Part shown: positions 24,414-33,060 of the stretch, one piece after another
Numbering within the stretch: position 1 is the first letter of the stretch
Layout: every line of letters begins with the position of its first letter
Source: Magnimaribacter mokuoloeensis
GTDB taxonomy: Bacteria; Pseudomonadota; Gammaproteobacteria; Magnimaribacterales; Magnimaribacteraceae
DNA length: 64,000 nucleotides
NCBI GenBank assembly: GCA_041860225.1
Contig: CP151794.1
Coordinates: 186,001-250,000, forward strand
Reading direction: 5' to 3'
Notes under the pieces: model-generated
Seen by the model: only the letters and a program-made list of their open reading frames with translations
Database searches by the model: none
Told to the model about the DNA's origin: nothing
Position numbers and translations under genes: made by a program

Positions 24414-25675
24414 TGTCAAAAATACAATCATTAAGAGGCATGAATGATATTGGACCTCACCAAGCTAAAGAATGGTCATATGTAGAGGATGTTATAAAGT
24501 CTGTTGTAGAGTCATATGGTTACGAAGAAATTAGATTCCCACTCGTAGAGAAAACAGAACTTTATACTAGGTCAAATGAGGCTGCAGATATAGTCACAAA
24601 AGAAATGTATACATTTCAAGACAAAGGAGGAGAAAGTATATCTTTGAGACCTGAAGGAACAGCAGGTTGTGTGAGAGCTGCTATAGATAATGACCTTATT
24701 AGAACCGACAAGCCAAGATTATGGTACGCAGGACCAATGTTTAGATATGAGCGCCCTCAAAAAGGCAGATCTAGACAATTTCATCAATACAGTGCGGAAG
24801 TGTTTGGAATTAATTCACCTGAAATAGATGCAGAATTAATTCTAATGTCAGCAAGATTATGGAGAGAGCTAGGAGTTGCTGACAAAGTAAGATTAGAACT
24901 TAATAACCTTGGAGATGAAGAAACAAGGAATTCTTTCTCTAAGGCACTTGTGGAGTTCCTGAAGAATCAAAAAGAAGATTTGGACGAAGATACTCAAAAA
25001 AAACTTCTTGAAAACCCACTAAGAATCTTAGACTCTAAATCACAAACTGTTCAAAATTTACTAAAAAATGCTCCTTCTATAGAAGATTTTGTCAGTGAAG
25101 GTTCTAGGCAATATCATCATAATCTTCTAGGGATACTAGAAAAATCTGAGATAGACTTTAATGTTAATTCTAAATTAGTAAGAGGATTGGATTATTACAA
25201 TCAAACAGTCTTTGAATGGAAGACTGACTTGCTAGGCTCTCAAGACACTATCATAGGTGGAGGAAGATATGATCGCCTGGTTGAAGAATTAGGTGGTAAA
25301 CCTTGCCCTGCAATAGGTTTTTCAATAGGACTGGAGAGACTTATCTTGCTTTTAGAAGAGCAAGGAAAAATAAGTATTCAAGATGATTTAGATATATATT
25401 TTATATGCTTTTCTGAAGGCTCTGCACAAGAGGCTATAATGTACTCTGAAAAACTAAAAGACGAATTTCCATTTCTAAAAATAAAAACTAATCTAGGCTT
25501 GGAAAGTGCAAACTCCCAATTTAAAAAGGCTGATAAATCTGGTGCTAAAATAGCCTTAATAATAGGTTCAGAAGAATTGGAAAATAATCAAATAGGCTTC
25601 AAAGATTTAAGAACTAAATCTGATCAAGAGAGTCTTACTTTTGAAGATTTGTTAAAGAAATTTAAAGAAAAATAA
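24413..25675 (+). CDS. hisS: Histidyl-tRNA synthetase
   Basis: A 420-residue class II synthetase: SLRGMNDI start, SLRPEGTAGCVRAA, motif 2 RLWYAGPMFRYERPQKGRSRQFHQ, HisA-type RGLDYYNQTVFEW, motif 3 AIGFSIGLERLI, and a C-terminal anticodon-binding domain from about residue 330. It charges tRNA-His. The start overlaps the ispG stop (TAATG), and yfgM begins three bases after its end. Confidence 0.97.
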   Translation: MSKIQSLRGMNDIGPHQAKEWSYVEDVIKSVVESYGYEEIRFPLVEKTELYTRSNEAADIVTKEMYTFQDKGGESISLRPEGTAGCVRAAIDNDLIRTDKPRLWYAGPMFRYERPQKGRSRQFHQYSAEVFGINSPEIDAELILMSARLWRELGVADKVRLELNNLGDEETRNSFSKALVEFLKNQKEDLDEDTQKKLLENPLRILDSKSQTVQNLLKNAPSIEDFVSEGSRQYHHNLLGILEKSEIDFNVNSKLVRGLDYYNQTVFEWKTDLLGSQDTIIGGGRYDRLVEELGGKPCPAIGFSIGLERLILLLEEQGKISIQDDLDIYFICFSEGSAQEAIMYSEKLKDEFPFLKIKTNLGLESANSQFKKADKSGAKIALIIGSEELENNQIGFKDLRTKSDQESLTFEDLLKKFKEK

Positions 25676-25678
25676 ATT

Positions 25679-26308
25679 ATGGCAAACTTTTTTTCAGCCT
25701 CCCAGGAGGAGCAACAAGAAATACTTTTAAGCTTCTGGCAACGTTTTAAATATCTGATTATTTTGGCCTTGTTAGCTGTAGTTGCTTGGATTGTAGGTAG
25801 AGATTATTTTATAGCTTCCTCACAAGAGAAAGATCTTGAAACAGCGTCCTTATATCAAGCTTATCTAGAGGCCGATGATCAAGAATCCGGTTTAAAACTA
25901 TTAAACTCTTACGAAGATACTGCTTACGCAGATTTCGTGAGATTAAATGAAGCTAAAAGAAGTTTTCAGAGTGGTGAATCAAATAAGGCTATTGAATTGT
26001 TGCAAGCTGTCATCGAGAACAATACCTCTTCGAATGAATTTAATCCTTTAGAAGCAGCTGCTAGAACAAGATTAGCAAAAATTTATTTGGAAAATGAAGA
26101 TTACACTAGTGTTCTTTCTTTGTATCAAAATACAAATGAATTAACTTCAACTATGCTTGAACAAAGAGCTGATGCTGAGAAAGCGTTAGGTCAATTTTCC
26201 AATGCTCGTGCAAGCTACATGCTAGCCCTACAAAGTAGTACAAACCAGGCCTCTAGAGCACTCATTAATATGAAGATTTCCGATCTTGAAGGGGAAGACC
26301 TTGAATAA
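25679..26308 (+). CDS. yfgM: YfgM-like TPR membrane protein
   Basis: A 209-residue protein with a short cytoplasmic N-terminus (about 25 residues), one membrane helix (YLIILALLAVVAWIVGRDYF) and a periplasmic region of TPR-like helices. This is the architecture of YfgM, an ancillary SecYEG and periplasmic chaperone partner. Position between hisS and bamB is diagnostic. The final codons overlap the proposed bamB start. Confidence 0.9.
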   Translation: MANFFSASQEEQQEILLSFWQRFKYLIILALLAVVAWIVGRDYFIASSQEKDLETASLYQAYLEADDQESGLKLLNSYEDTAYADFVRLNEAKRSFQSGESNKAIELLQAVIENNTSSNEFNPLEAAARTRLAKIYLENEDYTSVLSLYQNTNELTSTMLEQRADAEKALGQFSNARASYMLALQSSTNQASRALINMKISDLEGEDLE

Positions 26309-27458
26309 CTTTCAAAACGTCATTGTTTTTCTATCACTCATAACTCTAACTGGTTGTTCTTCCTTTGGATGGTTAAAATTTTGGGATAGTGATGAAGAGG
26401 AAGAGGGTCCCACTGAGCTCTACTCAATATCTGATAATAGAGAATTAGAGAGAGAATGGTCTATATCTAATGGGAACGAAGTCTCTTATGGTCGTCTTAT
26501 TCCAGCTGTTTATGACGGTCAGGTTTTCTATATAAATTCTTCTGGATACATCTCTGCAGTAGATCTAGACTCTGGAAAATTAAACTGGTCAAAGAATACA
26601 CAGGATATAGTCTCCACAGGATTAGATGTAAGCTTTAAAACAATAAGTTACGGAACCTTAGATGGGAGTTTAGTGGCACTAGACTATGAAAATGGAAATG
26701 AAATATGGAGATCTGCAACCTCAAGTGAAAGTTTATCACCACCTGCAAATTCTGGTAGCCATTTAATTATTCAAACAATTGATGGAAGAGTGGCTGGTTA
26801 TGATTTGAAGTCAGGAAAAAGAGACTGGTTTCATCAAACGGTCTTACCGAGCCTTACCTTAAGAGGAACTTCAAGACCATTTATTGAACAAGGATTTGTT
26901 TTTACAGGCTTTGCAAGTGGAAAAGTAGCTATGATTTATCCTGATTCAGGTGCAATAAGACTGGAGTTACCTGTAGCACTCAATGAGGGAAAATCAGAAT
27001 TAGAGAGGATAATAGATATAGATGGAAGGTCGATAGTTATTGAGAATGTATTAATTGCAGCTTCATATCAGGGAAATATTACAGCCATTAATCTCAGAAA
27101 TGGAAGGCCCACATGGCAAGAAGAAATTTCTACTGTAAAAGATCTTGCGGCAAATGGTAATAGAGTTATTGCTGTGGAGAGCAATGACATAGTTAAAGCA
27201 TTCGGAACAGCAACCGGTGCGATAATTTGGGAGCAAGACGACCTTAAATTAAGAAAGCTGACTTCTCCCGCTTCCATAAGCAACTTAGTGGTCGTAGGGG
27301 ATTTGGAAGGATATGTACATCTTCTCAACGCTCAGTCAGGGAATTTTGAAGGGAGAGAAAAAGTTTCAAGGAATGCGATAACTGAAATTATTTCGCAAGG
27401 CAATTATCTTTTGATCGCTGACTCAGCAGGACGGGTCCAAAAGTTTTCTATTAAATGA
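26301..27458 (+). CDS. bamB: Outer-membrane assembly lipoprotein BamB
   Basis: A PQQ-type beta-propeller lipoprotein. I favour TTG 26301 as the start because GGGGA lies five bases upstream; TTG 26286 would add five residues. This gives 385 residues with lipobox LTGC (Cys19), then an acidic linker (SDEEEEGP) and eight propeller blades with repeated WSISNGN, LDLDSGKLNWS, LDYENGNEIWR and NLRNGRPTWQE units. BamB is a BAM complex scaffold for beta-barrel insertion. The order hisS-yfgM-bamB-der is that of E. coli. Confidence 0.93.
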   Translation: MNNFQNVIVFLSLITLTGCSSFGWLKFWDSDEEEEGPTELYSISDNRELEREWSISNGNEVSYGRLIPAVYDGQVFYINSSGYISAVDLDSGKLNWSKNTQDIVSTGLDVSFKTISYGTLDGSLVALDYENGNEIWRSATSSESLSPPANSGSHLIIQTIDGRVAGYDLKSGKRDWFHQTVLPSLTLRGTSRPFIEQGFVFTGFASGKVAMIYPDSGAIRLELPVALNEGKSELERIIDIDGRSIVIENVLIAASYQGNITAINLRNGRPTWQEEISTVKDLAANGNRVIAVESNDIVKAFGTATGAIIWEQDDLKLRKLTSPASISNLVVVGDLEGYVHLLNAQSGNFEGREKVSRNAITEIISQGNYLLIADSAGRVQKFSIK

Positions 27459-27482
27459 GAATTTCATACTACTTAGTTTGTC

Positions 27483-28862
27483 ATGTCAGTCGTAGCAATT
27501 GTTGGACGTCCTAACGTAGGTAAATCTACTATCTTTAATATTCTGACGGCATCTAGGTCGGCAATAGTTGCAGATTACTCAGGTTTAACCAGAGACAGGA
27601 AATATGGAACCCTTAAAGATAGTGGCGTTACTTTAATTGATACAGGTGGTTTGAATGAAGATTCTGATGACATGTCTCATGCAATTAAAGAACAAACTGA
27701 TTTAGCAATTGATGAAGCTGATTCTTTACTATTTGTAGTTGATGCAATTGATGGTCTTTTACCAACCGATCAAGAGATAGCACAATCTCTCAGAAAGCAA
27801 AATAAAAACATCACTCTTTTAATTAACAAAGCAGATAACCCCAAGTTGGAAGAATCCTCTGCCGAGTTTATTAATTTAGGTTTTAAGCAAACAATTTTCC
27901 TCTCTGCATCACATAATAAAGGATTTTCTGAATTAAGGGAGCTGCTTTCTGAATATGATGATTCAGAACCTAACCAGGATTCAATATACGATAGCGATTC
28001 AGTAAAGATTTCAATAATAGGCAGACCAAATGCCGGCAAGTCTACACTTGTAAATGCTCTTATTGGAGAAGATAGATTAGTAGTATCTTCTGAATCAGGT
28101 ACCACAAGGGATTCTATAGATGTGCCACTAGAATTTAAAAACAAGAAAATAACTTTAATTGATACTGCCGGCATGCGAAGAAAACGTTCAATTAAAGAAG
28201 AAACTGAAAAATTTTCAGTCTCAAAGTCTGTTGATTCAATAAAACGAGGTGACCTAGTTATTCTACTCCTTGATGGGTCTGAAAATATAGTTGATCAAGA
28301 TATTCATTTACTGGGACTTACTTTGGCAATTGGAAGACCAGTCATTGTAGTAGCGAATAAAATTGATCTTTTAAATAAATCTGAACGAGAAGGTTTGGAA
28401 AATAAGATTAATCGCAAACTAAAATTTGCTAGTTATATTAGGCTTCATTATATTTCAGCTTTGGAGAAGCGAGGTCTCAAAAGACTTCTAAATGTTGCTG
28501 ACAAGGTATATTTAGATTCATTAAGAGATCTAGATACTTCCATAATCAATAAAATCTTAAAGTCAGCTACATACAACCAACAACCTGCTATGGCGGGTAG
28601 GTTTAGACCAAAATTAAGATACGCTCACTCAGGTGGGAAAAACCCCCCTACAATAATTATTCATGGGAATAATCTGAAACAAATACAAGAAAGTTACACG
28701 CGATATCTAGAAAACTATTTTAGAAAAGAACTAGATTTAGGGTCCACACCTTTGGATATAGTTTATAAGGATCAAGAAAATCCGTTTAAAAATAAACCCA
28801 ATCAGTTAAACGAAAGACAATTAAAGAAAAGAAAGAGAATGATAAAAAGGAGAAAAAAGTAG
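27483..28862 (+). CDS. der: GTPase Der (EngA)
   Basis: A 459-residue protein with two tandem GTPase domains: GRPNVGKSTIFN, DTGGL and NKAD in the first, GRPNAGKSTLVN, DTAGM and NKID in the second. A KH-like domain follows and the tail is lysine/arginine-rich (KKRKRMIKRRKK), probably contacting rRNA. Der is needed for 50S subunit assembly. It ends the conserved rodZ-to-der gene run. Confidence 0.97.
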   Translation: MSVVAIVGRPNVGKSTIFNILTASRSAIVADYSGLTRDRKYGTLKDSGVTLIDTGGLNEDSDDMSHAIKEQTDLAIDEADSLLFVVDAIDGLLPTDQEIAQSLRKQNKNITLLINKADNPKLEESSAEFINLGFKQTIFLSASHNKGFSELRELLSEYDDSEPNQDSIYDSDSVKISIIGRPNAGKSTLVNALIGEDRLVVSSESGTTRDSIDVPLEFKNKKITLIDTAGMRRKRSIKEETEKFSVSKSVDSIKRGDLVILLLDGSENIVDQDIHLLGLTLAIGRPVIVVANKIDLLNKSEREGLENKINRKLKFASYIRLHYISALEKRGLKRLLNVADKVYLDSLRDLDTSIINKILKSATYNQQPAMAGRFRPKLRYAHSGGKNPPTIIIHGNNLKQIQESYTRYLENYFRKELDLGSTPLDIVYKDQENPFKNKPNQLNERQLKKRKRMIKRRKK

Positions 28863-28866
28863 AACT

Positions 28867-30996
28867 ATGATTAAGTTTATACTTTCTTTTCTGTTAATCT
28901 GCTTTTCGTTAATCAATCACACAGAAACAAATTACAAGACATTGAAAAATCACAAGCCTTCTCCAGAAAAAATACCAGTTACTTTTGAAGCTCATGGAGT
29001 AAAAAGGGTCGACAATTACTACTGGATGAGAGATGACTCTAGGAAAGACCCAAAAGTTATTGAGCATCTTAATTCTGAAAATGATTATTTAGAAAATTGG
29101 TTCCTTTCTGGAACTGACAGAAGAGATGAGCTTTTTGAAGAAATAACTGCTCGCATTCCTAAAAAGGAAGATTCCGTCCCAATTAGGCTTAAAAACTACG
29201 AATACTTTAGAAGGTATGAACCAGATAATGAACATGCTATCTACATAAGACGAAAAAATAAGAACTCAGAAGAAAACATCATTATGGATGTAAATGAGCT
29301 AGCTAAAGATAAAGAGTTTTATCAACTTGCTAATTGGAGCATATCACCTGATGAAAATATAATGGCATATGCTGAGGACACGAATGGCAGAAGACAATAT
29401 TCAATTAAGTTTAAGTATCTAGACACAAATCTTACAGCTAGCTATTCAATCAAAAATACTTCTGGAGATATGGCATGGTCACTTGATGGTAAATACCTTT
29501 TTTATGTACTTAGAGATGAAGAGACATTGCTACCTTATAAGCTTTACAGGCATGAAATAGGAACAAACCAGGACCAAGACATAGAAGTTTACGAAGAAAA
29601 AGATGACACTTTTTACTTATCTGTTGGCAATACCAGATCAATGGATTACATAGAAGTTAATATATCTTCAACTACAAGCTCAGAGGTGAGACTAATTGAC
29701 TCTAAATTTCCAGAGACACAACCTGAGATATTTTTGACTAGGGAAAAAGATCATTTATATTCCGTAGATCATGATCCTTCTAGTGCAAGGTTCCTGGTTG
29801 AATCTAATTGGCAAGCAATCAACTTCAGACTCCTTGAGACTAACTTAGAAAACTCTAAGGACAAAGGTCAATGGAAAGAGTTAATACCTCATCGGGAAGA
29901 TGTTTTACTACAATCTGTAGTTCCTTTTCCAAATCATTTAGTGATCATGGAGAGAGAGAACGGATTGAGAAATATAAAAATTCTTGAAAAAGAGTCTAAC
30001 TCTTTAAAATCAATTAATTTCAATGATCCTACCTATACTGCCTATTTAGCAGCTAATCCAGAATATGACACAGACAGGTTTTATTTTGGATACTCCAGCA
30101 TGCGAACGCCTGATAGTTTATTTTCGGTCAAGCTTGATAGCGGCCGAAAAAGACTTTTAAAACAAGCTGAAGTTAAAGGAGTCTTTTCAAGTAGCGATTA
30201 CAAAGTTGATAGGAAGTTTATAACAGCAAGAGATGGAACCTCGGTTCCGGTTTCATTGGTTTATAAAAGATCGAAATTCAATAAAAACAAAAATCCTTTG
30301 TTCGTGTACGGATATGGATCCTATGGTAACTCTATAGATGCTGGTTTCAGTTCATCTAGGCTTTCTTTGCTTGATAGGGGTTTTATTTTTGCAATTGCTC
30401 ACATCAGGGGAGGACAGGAATTGGGAAGATCTTGGTATGAGGATGGCAAGATATTTAACAAACTCAATACATTTTATGATTTTATTGATGTTACAAAAGG
30501 CCTTTTAGAAAAAGGCTACGGAGATTCAGGTAGAGTTTATGCAGGTGGGGGAAGTGCAGGGGGATTATTAATGGGAGCCATAGTGAATATGGAGCCTAAA
30601 CTCTACAACGGGATTATTTCTAATGTACCGTTTGTTGATGTGATCACGACAATGTCAGATCCGAGTATCCCCTTAACAACAGGTGAATATAGTGAATGGG
30701 GTAACCCCGCCAACAAAGATGAGTTTGAATATATCCTTCAATACTCACCTTATGACAATATTGATTCACATGAATATCCAAGCATATTGGTTACAGCAGG
30801 ATTATGGGACTCGCAAGTTCAGTACTATGAACCTGCGAAATACGTAGCCAAACTTAGAGATTACAACAAAAGTAAAAATCCAATTTTAATGAAAGTTAAT
30901 ATGACCGCTGGTCATAGCGGAGTGAGTGGTAGATTTGAGAGTTTGAAAGAAGTTGCTATGGAGTATGCATTCCTTTTAAGGGTGGATACTGAGTAA
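28867..30996 (+). CDS. ptrB: Exported prolyl oligopeptidase family protease (oligopeptidase B-like)
   Basis: A 709-residue S9A serine peptidase. An N-terminal hydrophobic segment (about 1-18) suggests export, unlike cytoplasmic E. coli PtrB. The early DNYYWMRDDSRKDPKV block is typical, then a beta-propeller fills the middle (about 80-400), and the hydrolase domain has the nucleophile in YAGGGSAGGLLMGA, an Asp in TAGLWDSQVQYYEP and the His in MTAGHSGVSGR. It would cleave short peptides after basic residues. The downstream MFS gene overlaps its stop by one base. Confidence 0.92.
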   Translation: MIKFILSFLLICFSLINHTETNYKTLKNHKPSPEKIPVTFEAHGVKRVDNYYWMRDDSRKDPKVIEHLNSENDYLENWFLSGTDRRDELFEEITARIPKKEDSVPIRLKNYEYFRRYEPDNEHAIYIRRKNKNSEENIIMDVNELAKDKEFYQLANWSISPDENIMAYAEDTNGRRQYSIKFKYLDTNLTASYSIKNTSGDMAWSLDGKYLFYVLRDEETLLPYKLYRHEIGTNQDQDIEVYEEKDDTFYLSVGNTRSMDYIEVNISSTTSSEVRLIDSKFPETQPEIFLTREKDHLYSVDHDPSSARFLVESNWQAINFRLLETNLENSKDKGQWKELIPHREDVLLQSVVPFPNHLVIMERENGLRNIKILEKESNSLKSINFNDPTYTAYLAANPEYDTDRFYFGYSSMRTPDSLFSVKLDSGRKRLLKQAEVKGVFSSSDYKVDRKFITARDGTSVPVSLVYKRSKFNKNKNPLFVYGYGSYGNSIDAGFSSSRLSLLDRGFIFAIAHIRGGQELGRSWYEDGKIFNKLNTFYDFIDVTKGLLEKGYGDSGRVYAGGGSAGGLLMGAIVNMEPKLYNGIISNVPFVDVITTMSDPSIPLTTGEYSEWGNPANKDEFEYILQYSPYDNIDSHEYPSILVTAGLWDSQVQYYEPAKYVAKLRDYNKSKNPILMKVNMTAGHSGVSGRFESLKEVAMEYAFLLRVDTE

Positions 30997-32231
30997 TGGA
31001 AACTAGTAGCAAGGAAGCTGTAGAAACTAACCCTAAAATTCTATCAAGTCTTATGCTTGTAATTTTATTTGTTAGCATGGGACAATCCGTTTATTGGCAA
31101 ACAATGCCCATTATTGGCAGGGAATTCCAATTCACCGAGATTGAAATAAATACCTTAGTTTCAATCTCCGCAGCAATGTTCATTATCTTTACTCCCTTTT
31201 GGGGAAAATTGAGTGACAGAATAGGACGAAAAGCTGTCCTTCTAATAGGCTTAACGGGCTATGTCTTATCAAATGTCTTATTTCTGTATTCAGCTTCACT
31301 AGGGTTGATAGGTACAGTTACAGGCTTCTCTTTGTTGATGATTTTATTAGCGGCTAGGATAGTGAATTCAGCTATCGGTGCTGCTTCCAGGCCTGCATCA
31401 GGGGCATATGTTGCTGATGTAACCTCTGAAGAGGACAGATCATCAGGTATGGGTAAGTTTGGCGCAGCAAATAACATTGGAACAATTCTTGGTCCAGTTT
31501 TAGTAGGATCTCTTGTTGGATTGAATATCTTTGATATTCAAATACCTCAATTTGGATTGTTAACACCACTTATTGTTATGTCATTTGTCATGGCATTAGC
31601 TGCACTATTTGTATACATCTTTCTTCCTAATAGTGAGTTTATTACTGAAACGGGAAGCAAAAGTTCTAATCTAGAATTCGATAATAATTTAAAGCTACTT
31701 TTATCAATAGGAATTACCATTTTTACTGCTTTTGCTCTAGTCCAGTCAGTTACGGCATTTTATGTTCAAGATAGATTTGAATATGATTTGGATGAAACAG
31801 CTAAAAGCACGGCTCTTCTCCTCGGCACTATGGCGTTTATGGCAATTGTCTCTCAACTTACTATTGTTCAGAGATATAAGGGAAGCCCTTTAAATCTTAT
31901 AAAGTTTTCTATTCCACTTTTTATATTGAGTTGTCTCCTTATTATTTTTTCCCCTAATTTCTTGTTTCTTTACCTTGGTATGGCTGCAATGGGATTGGGT
32001 ATGGGCCTAGCCTCTCCAGGTTATACTTCAGCAGCTTCCTTAAACGCTGACAAAAATAATCAAGGAGCGGCAGTAGGGCTTGCTATGGTCGCTCCAGGTA
32101 TTGGGTTCGCTTTAGGACCTTTAATTAGCGGTTTTCTTTATAGCTCATATATCAACCTACCTTTCATTTTTATTCTTCCTCTATTTCTATTACTTATCAT
32201 TTTAATTAAGAAATTAGAAGACCAAAATTAA
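30996..32231 (+). CDS. MFS transporter
   Basis: A 411-residue protein with twelve predicted membrane helices. The loop motif GKLSDRIGRKAVLLIG is the classical MFS motif A (G-x-LSDR-xGRK), and GAANNIGTILGPVLVG resembles motif C of drug:proton antiporters. TetA-like exporters are the closest pattern, but the substrate is unknown. It is translationally coupled to the oligopeptidase gene (TAATG), so peptide or drug handling is conceivable. It ends 85 bases before sdhC. Confidence 0.88.
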   Translation: METSSKEAVETNPKILSSLMLVILFVSMGQSVYWQTMPIIGREFQFTEIEINTLVSISAAMFIIFTPFWGKLSDRIGRKAVLLIGLTGYVLSNVLFLYSASLGLIGTVTGFSLLMILLAARIVNSAIGAASRPASGAYVADVTSEEDRSSGMGKFGAANNIGTILGPVLVGSLVGLNIFDIQIPQFGLLTPLIVMSFVMALAALFVYIFLPNSEFITETGSKSSNLEFDNNLKLLLSIGITIFTAFALVQSVTAFYVQDRFEYDLDETAKSTALLLGTMAFMAIVSQLTIVQRYKGSPLNLIKFSIPLFILSCLLIIFSPNFLFLYLGMAAMGLGMGLASPGYTSAASLNADKNNQGAAVGLAMVAPGIGFALGPLISGFLYSSYINLPFIFILPLFLLLIILIKKLEDQN

Positions 32232-32265
32232 ACAAAAGTAGGTAGTATTTGACCTTCCAAATAAC

Positions 32266-32271
32266 TATAAT
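32266..32271 (+). promoter_or_regulatory. Possible -10 element for the sdh operon
   Basis: TATAAT in the gap between the MFS gene and sdhC, 45 bases before the GTG start. A TTGACC at 32249-32254 is only 11 bases upstream, too close to serve as its -35, so only the -10 is offered. Confidence 0.35.
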
Positions 32272-32316
32272 GATCAAGCTTTTAATCGCCCAAAAAGCAA
32301 ATTCTTGAATTGATAA

Positions 32317-32703
32317 GTGATTGAGAAAGATAACCGACCAGTAAATCTAAATTTACTAACAATAAGCCTACCGATTATAGGGCTTTCCTCTATTCTGCAT
32401 AGAATATCAGGACTTGCTGTCTTCTTAAGTTTTCCTTTGGTAGTTTGGTTATTTAGCGTATCTCTGAAATCTGAAGAAAGTTTTATTGCTCTTTCTAACT
32501 TATTTCAAACATCGTTCTTGTTGCAAATCATGACTTACTTAATTTTGGTTGGATTTAGTTATCATTTACTCGCTGGGTTTAAAAAGCTTTTGAGCGACGC
32601 TTTTGGAGTAGGGGAAACCCTTGAATCTGGAAGAATACTTTCTTGGCTTATTTTCGGCGCGACCTTTTTAATGGCAATTTACTTCTTAACCTTTATTTTT
32701 TAA
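32317..32703 (+). CDS. sdhC: Succinate dehydrogenase cytochrome b556 subunit
   Basis: A 128-residue protein with three membrane helices. GTG 32317 is the only usable start: a TAA lies immediately upstream in frame, and no ATG, GTG or TTG occurs before the conserved SSILHRISG motif, which contains the quinone-site Ser and Arg. The heme-ligand region is YHLLAGFKKLL with its histidine. SdhC and SdhD anchor complex II in the inner membrane and bind heme and ubiquinone. It starts the sdhCDAB-sucCD series. Confidence 0.95.
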   Translation: MIEKDNRPVNLNLLTISLPIIGLSSILHRISGLAVFLSFPLVVWLFSVSLKSEESFIALSNLFQTSFLLQIMTYLILVGFSYHLLAGFKKLLSDAFGVGETLESGRILSWLIFGATFLMAIYFLTFIF

Positions 32704-32705
32704 TT

Positions 32706-33056
32706 ATGTTTTCTAATTTGGGACACGGATCTAAAGAATTTTTGATAATCAGAGCATGCGCTGTTTTGATGCTTATTTATACTCTTTATCTGGGCGGTTT
32801 TGTTTTACTCGCAGATGAAGTAAATTTTAATCAATGGTCAGCATTTTTTGATAATACCTTAAACAAAATTTTCACATCTCTTTTTTTCCTAGCTTTTGCA
32901 ATTCATACATGGCTTGGCACTTGGGCAGTAGCTAGTGATTATCTGACACCTAGGATATTTGGAAATTTTAGCCGTATTATGAATGTAGGTTTTAGGGGTA
33001 TTGTTGCTGCCATAATAGCTCTAGTTTTAACTTGGGCCGTAATAATCGTCTGGTAA
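32706..33056 (+). CDS. sdhD: Succinate dehydrogenase hydrophobic anchor subunit
   Basis: A 116-residue protein with three membrane helices, starting at ATG 32706 three bases after the sdhC stop. The frame extends upstream but inside sdhC. Notable segments are FLIIRACAVLMLIYTLYLGG with the conserved Arg near the N-terminus, and AFAIHTWLGTWAVASDYL, whose His and Asp-Tyr correspond to heme- and quinone-site residues. It completes the membrane anchor of complex II. Confidence 0.93.
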   Translation: MFSNLGHGSKEFLIIRACAVLMLIYTLYLGGFVLLADEVNFNQWSAFFDNTLNKIFTSLFFLAFAIHTWLGTWAVASDYLTPRIFGNFSRIMNVGFRGIVAAIIALVLTWAVIIVW

Positions 33057-33060
33057 AAAT

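Noticed and set aside
32249..32271. TTGACC/TATAAT as a complete promoter for sdhC
   Set aside because: Spacing of 11 bases is far too short for a sigma-70 promoter; only the -10 was kept.
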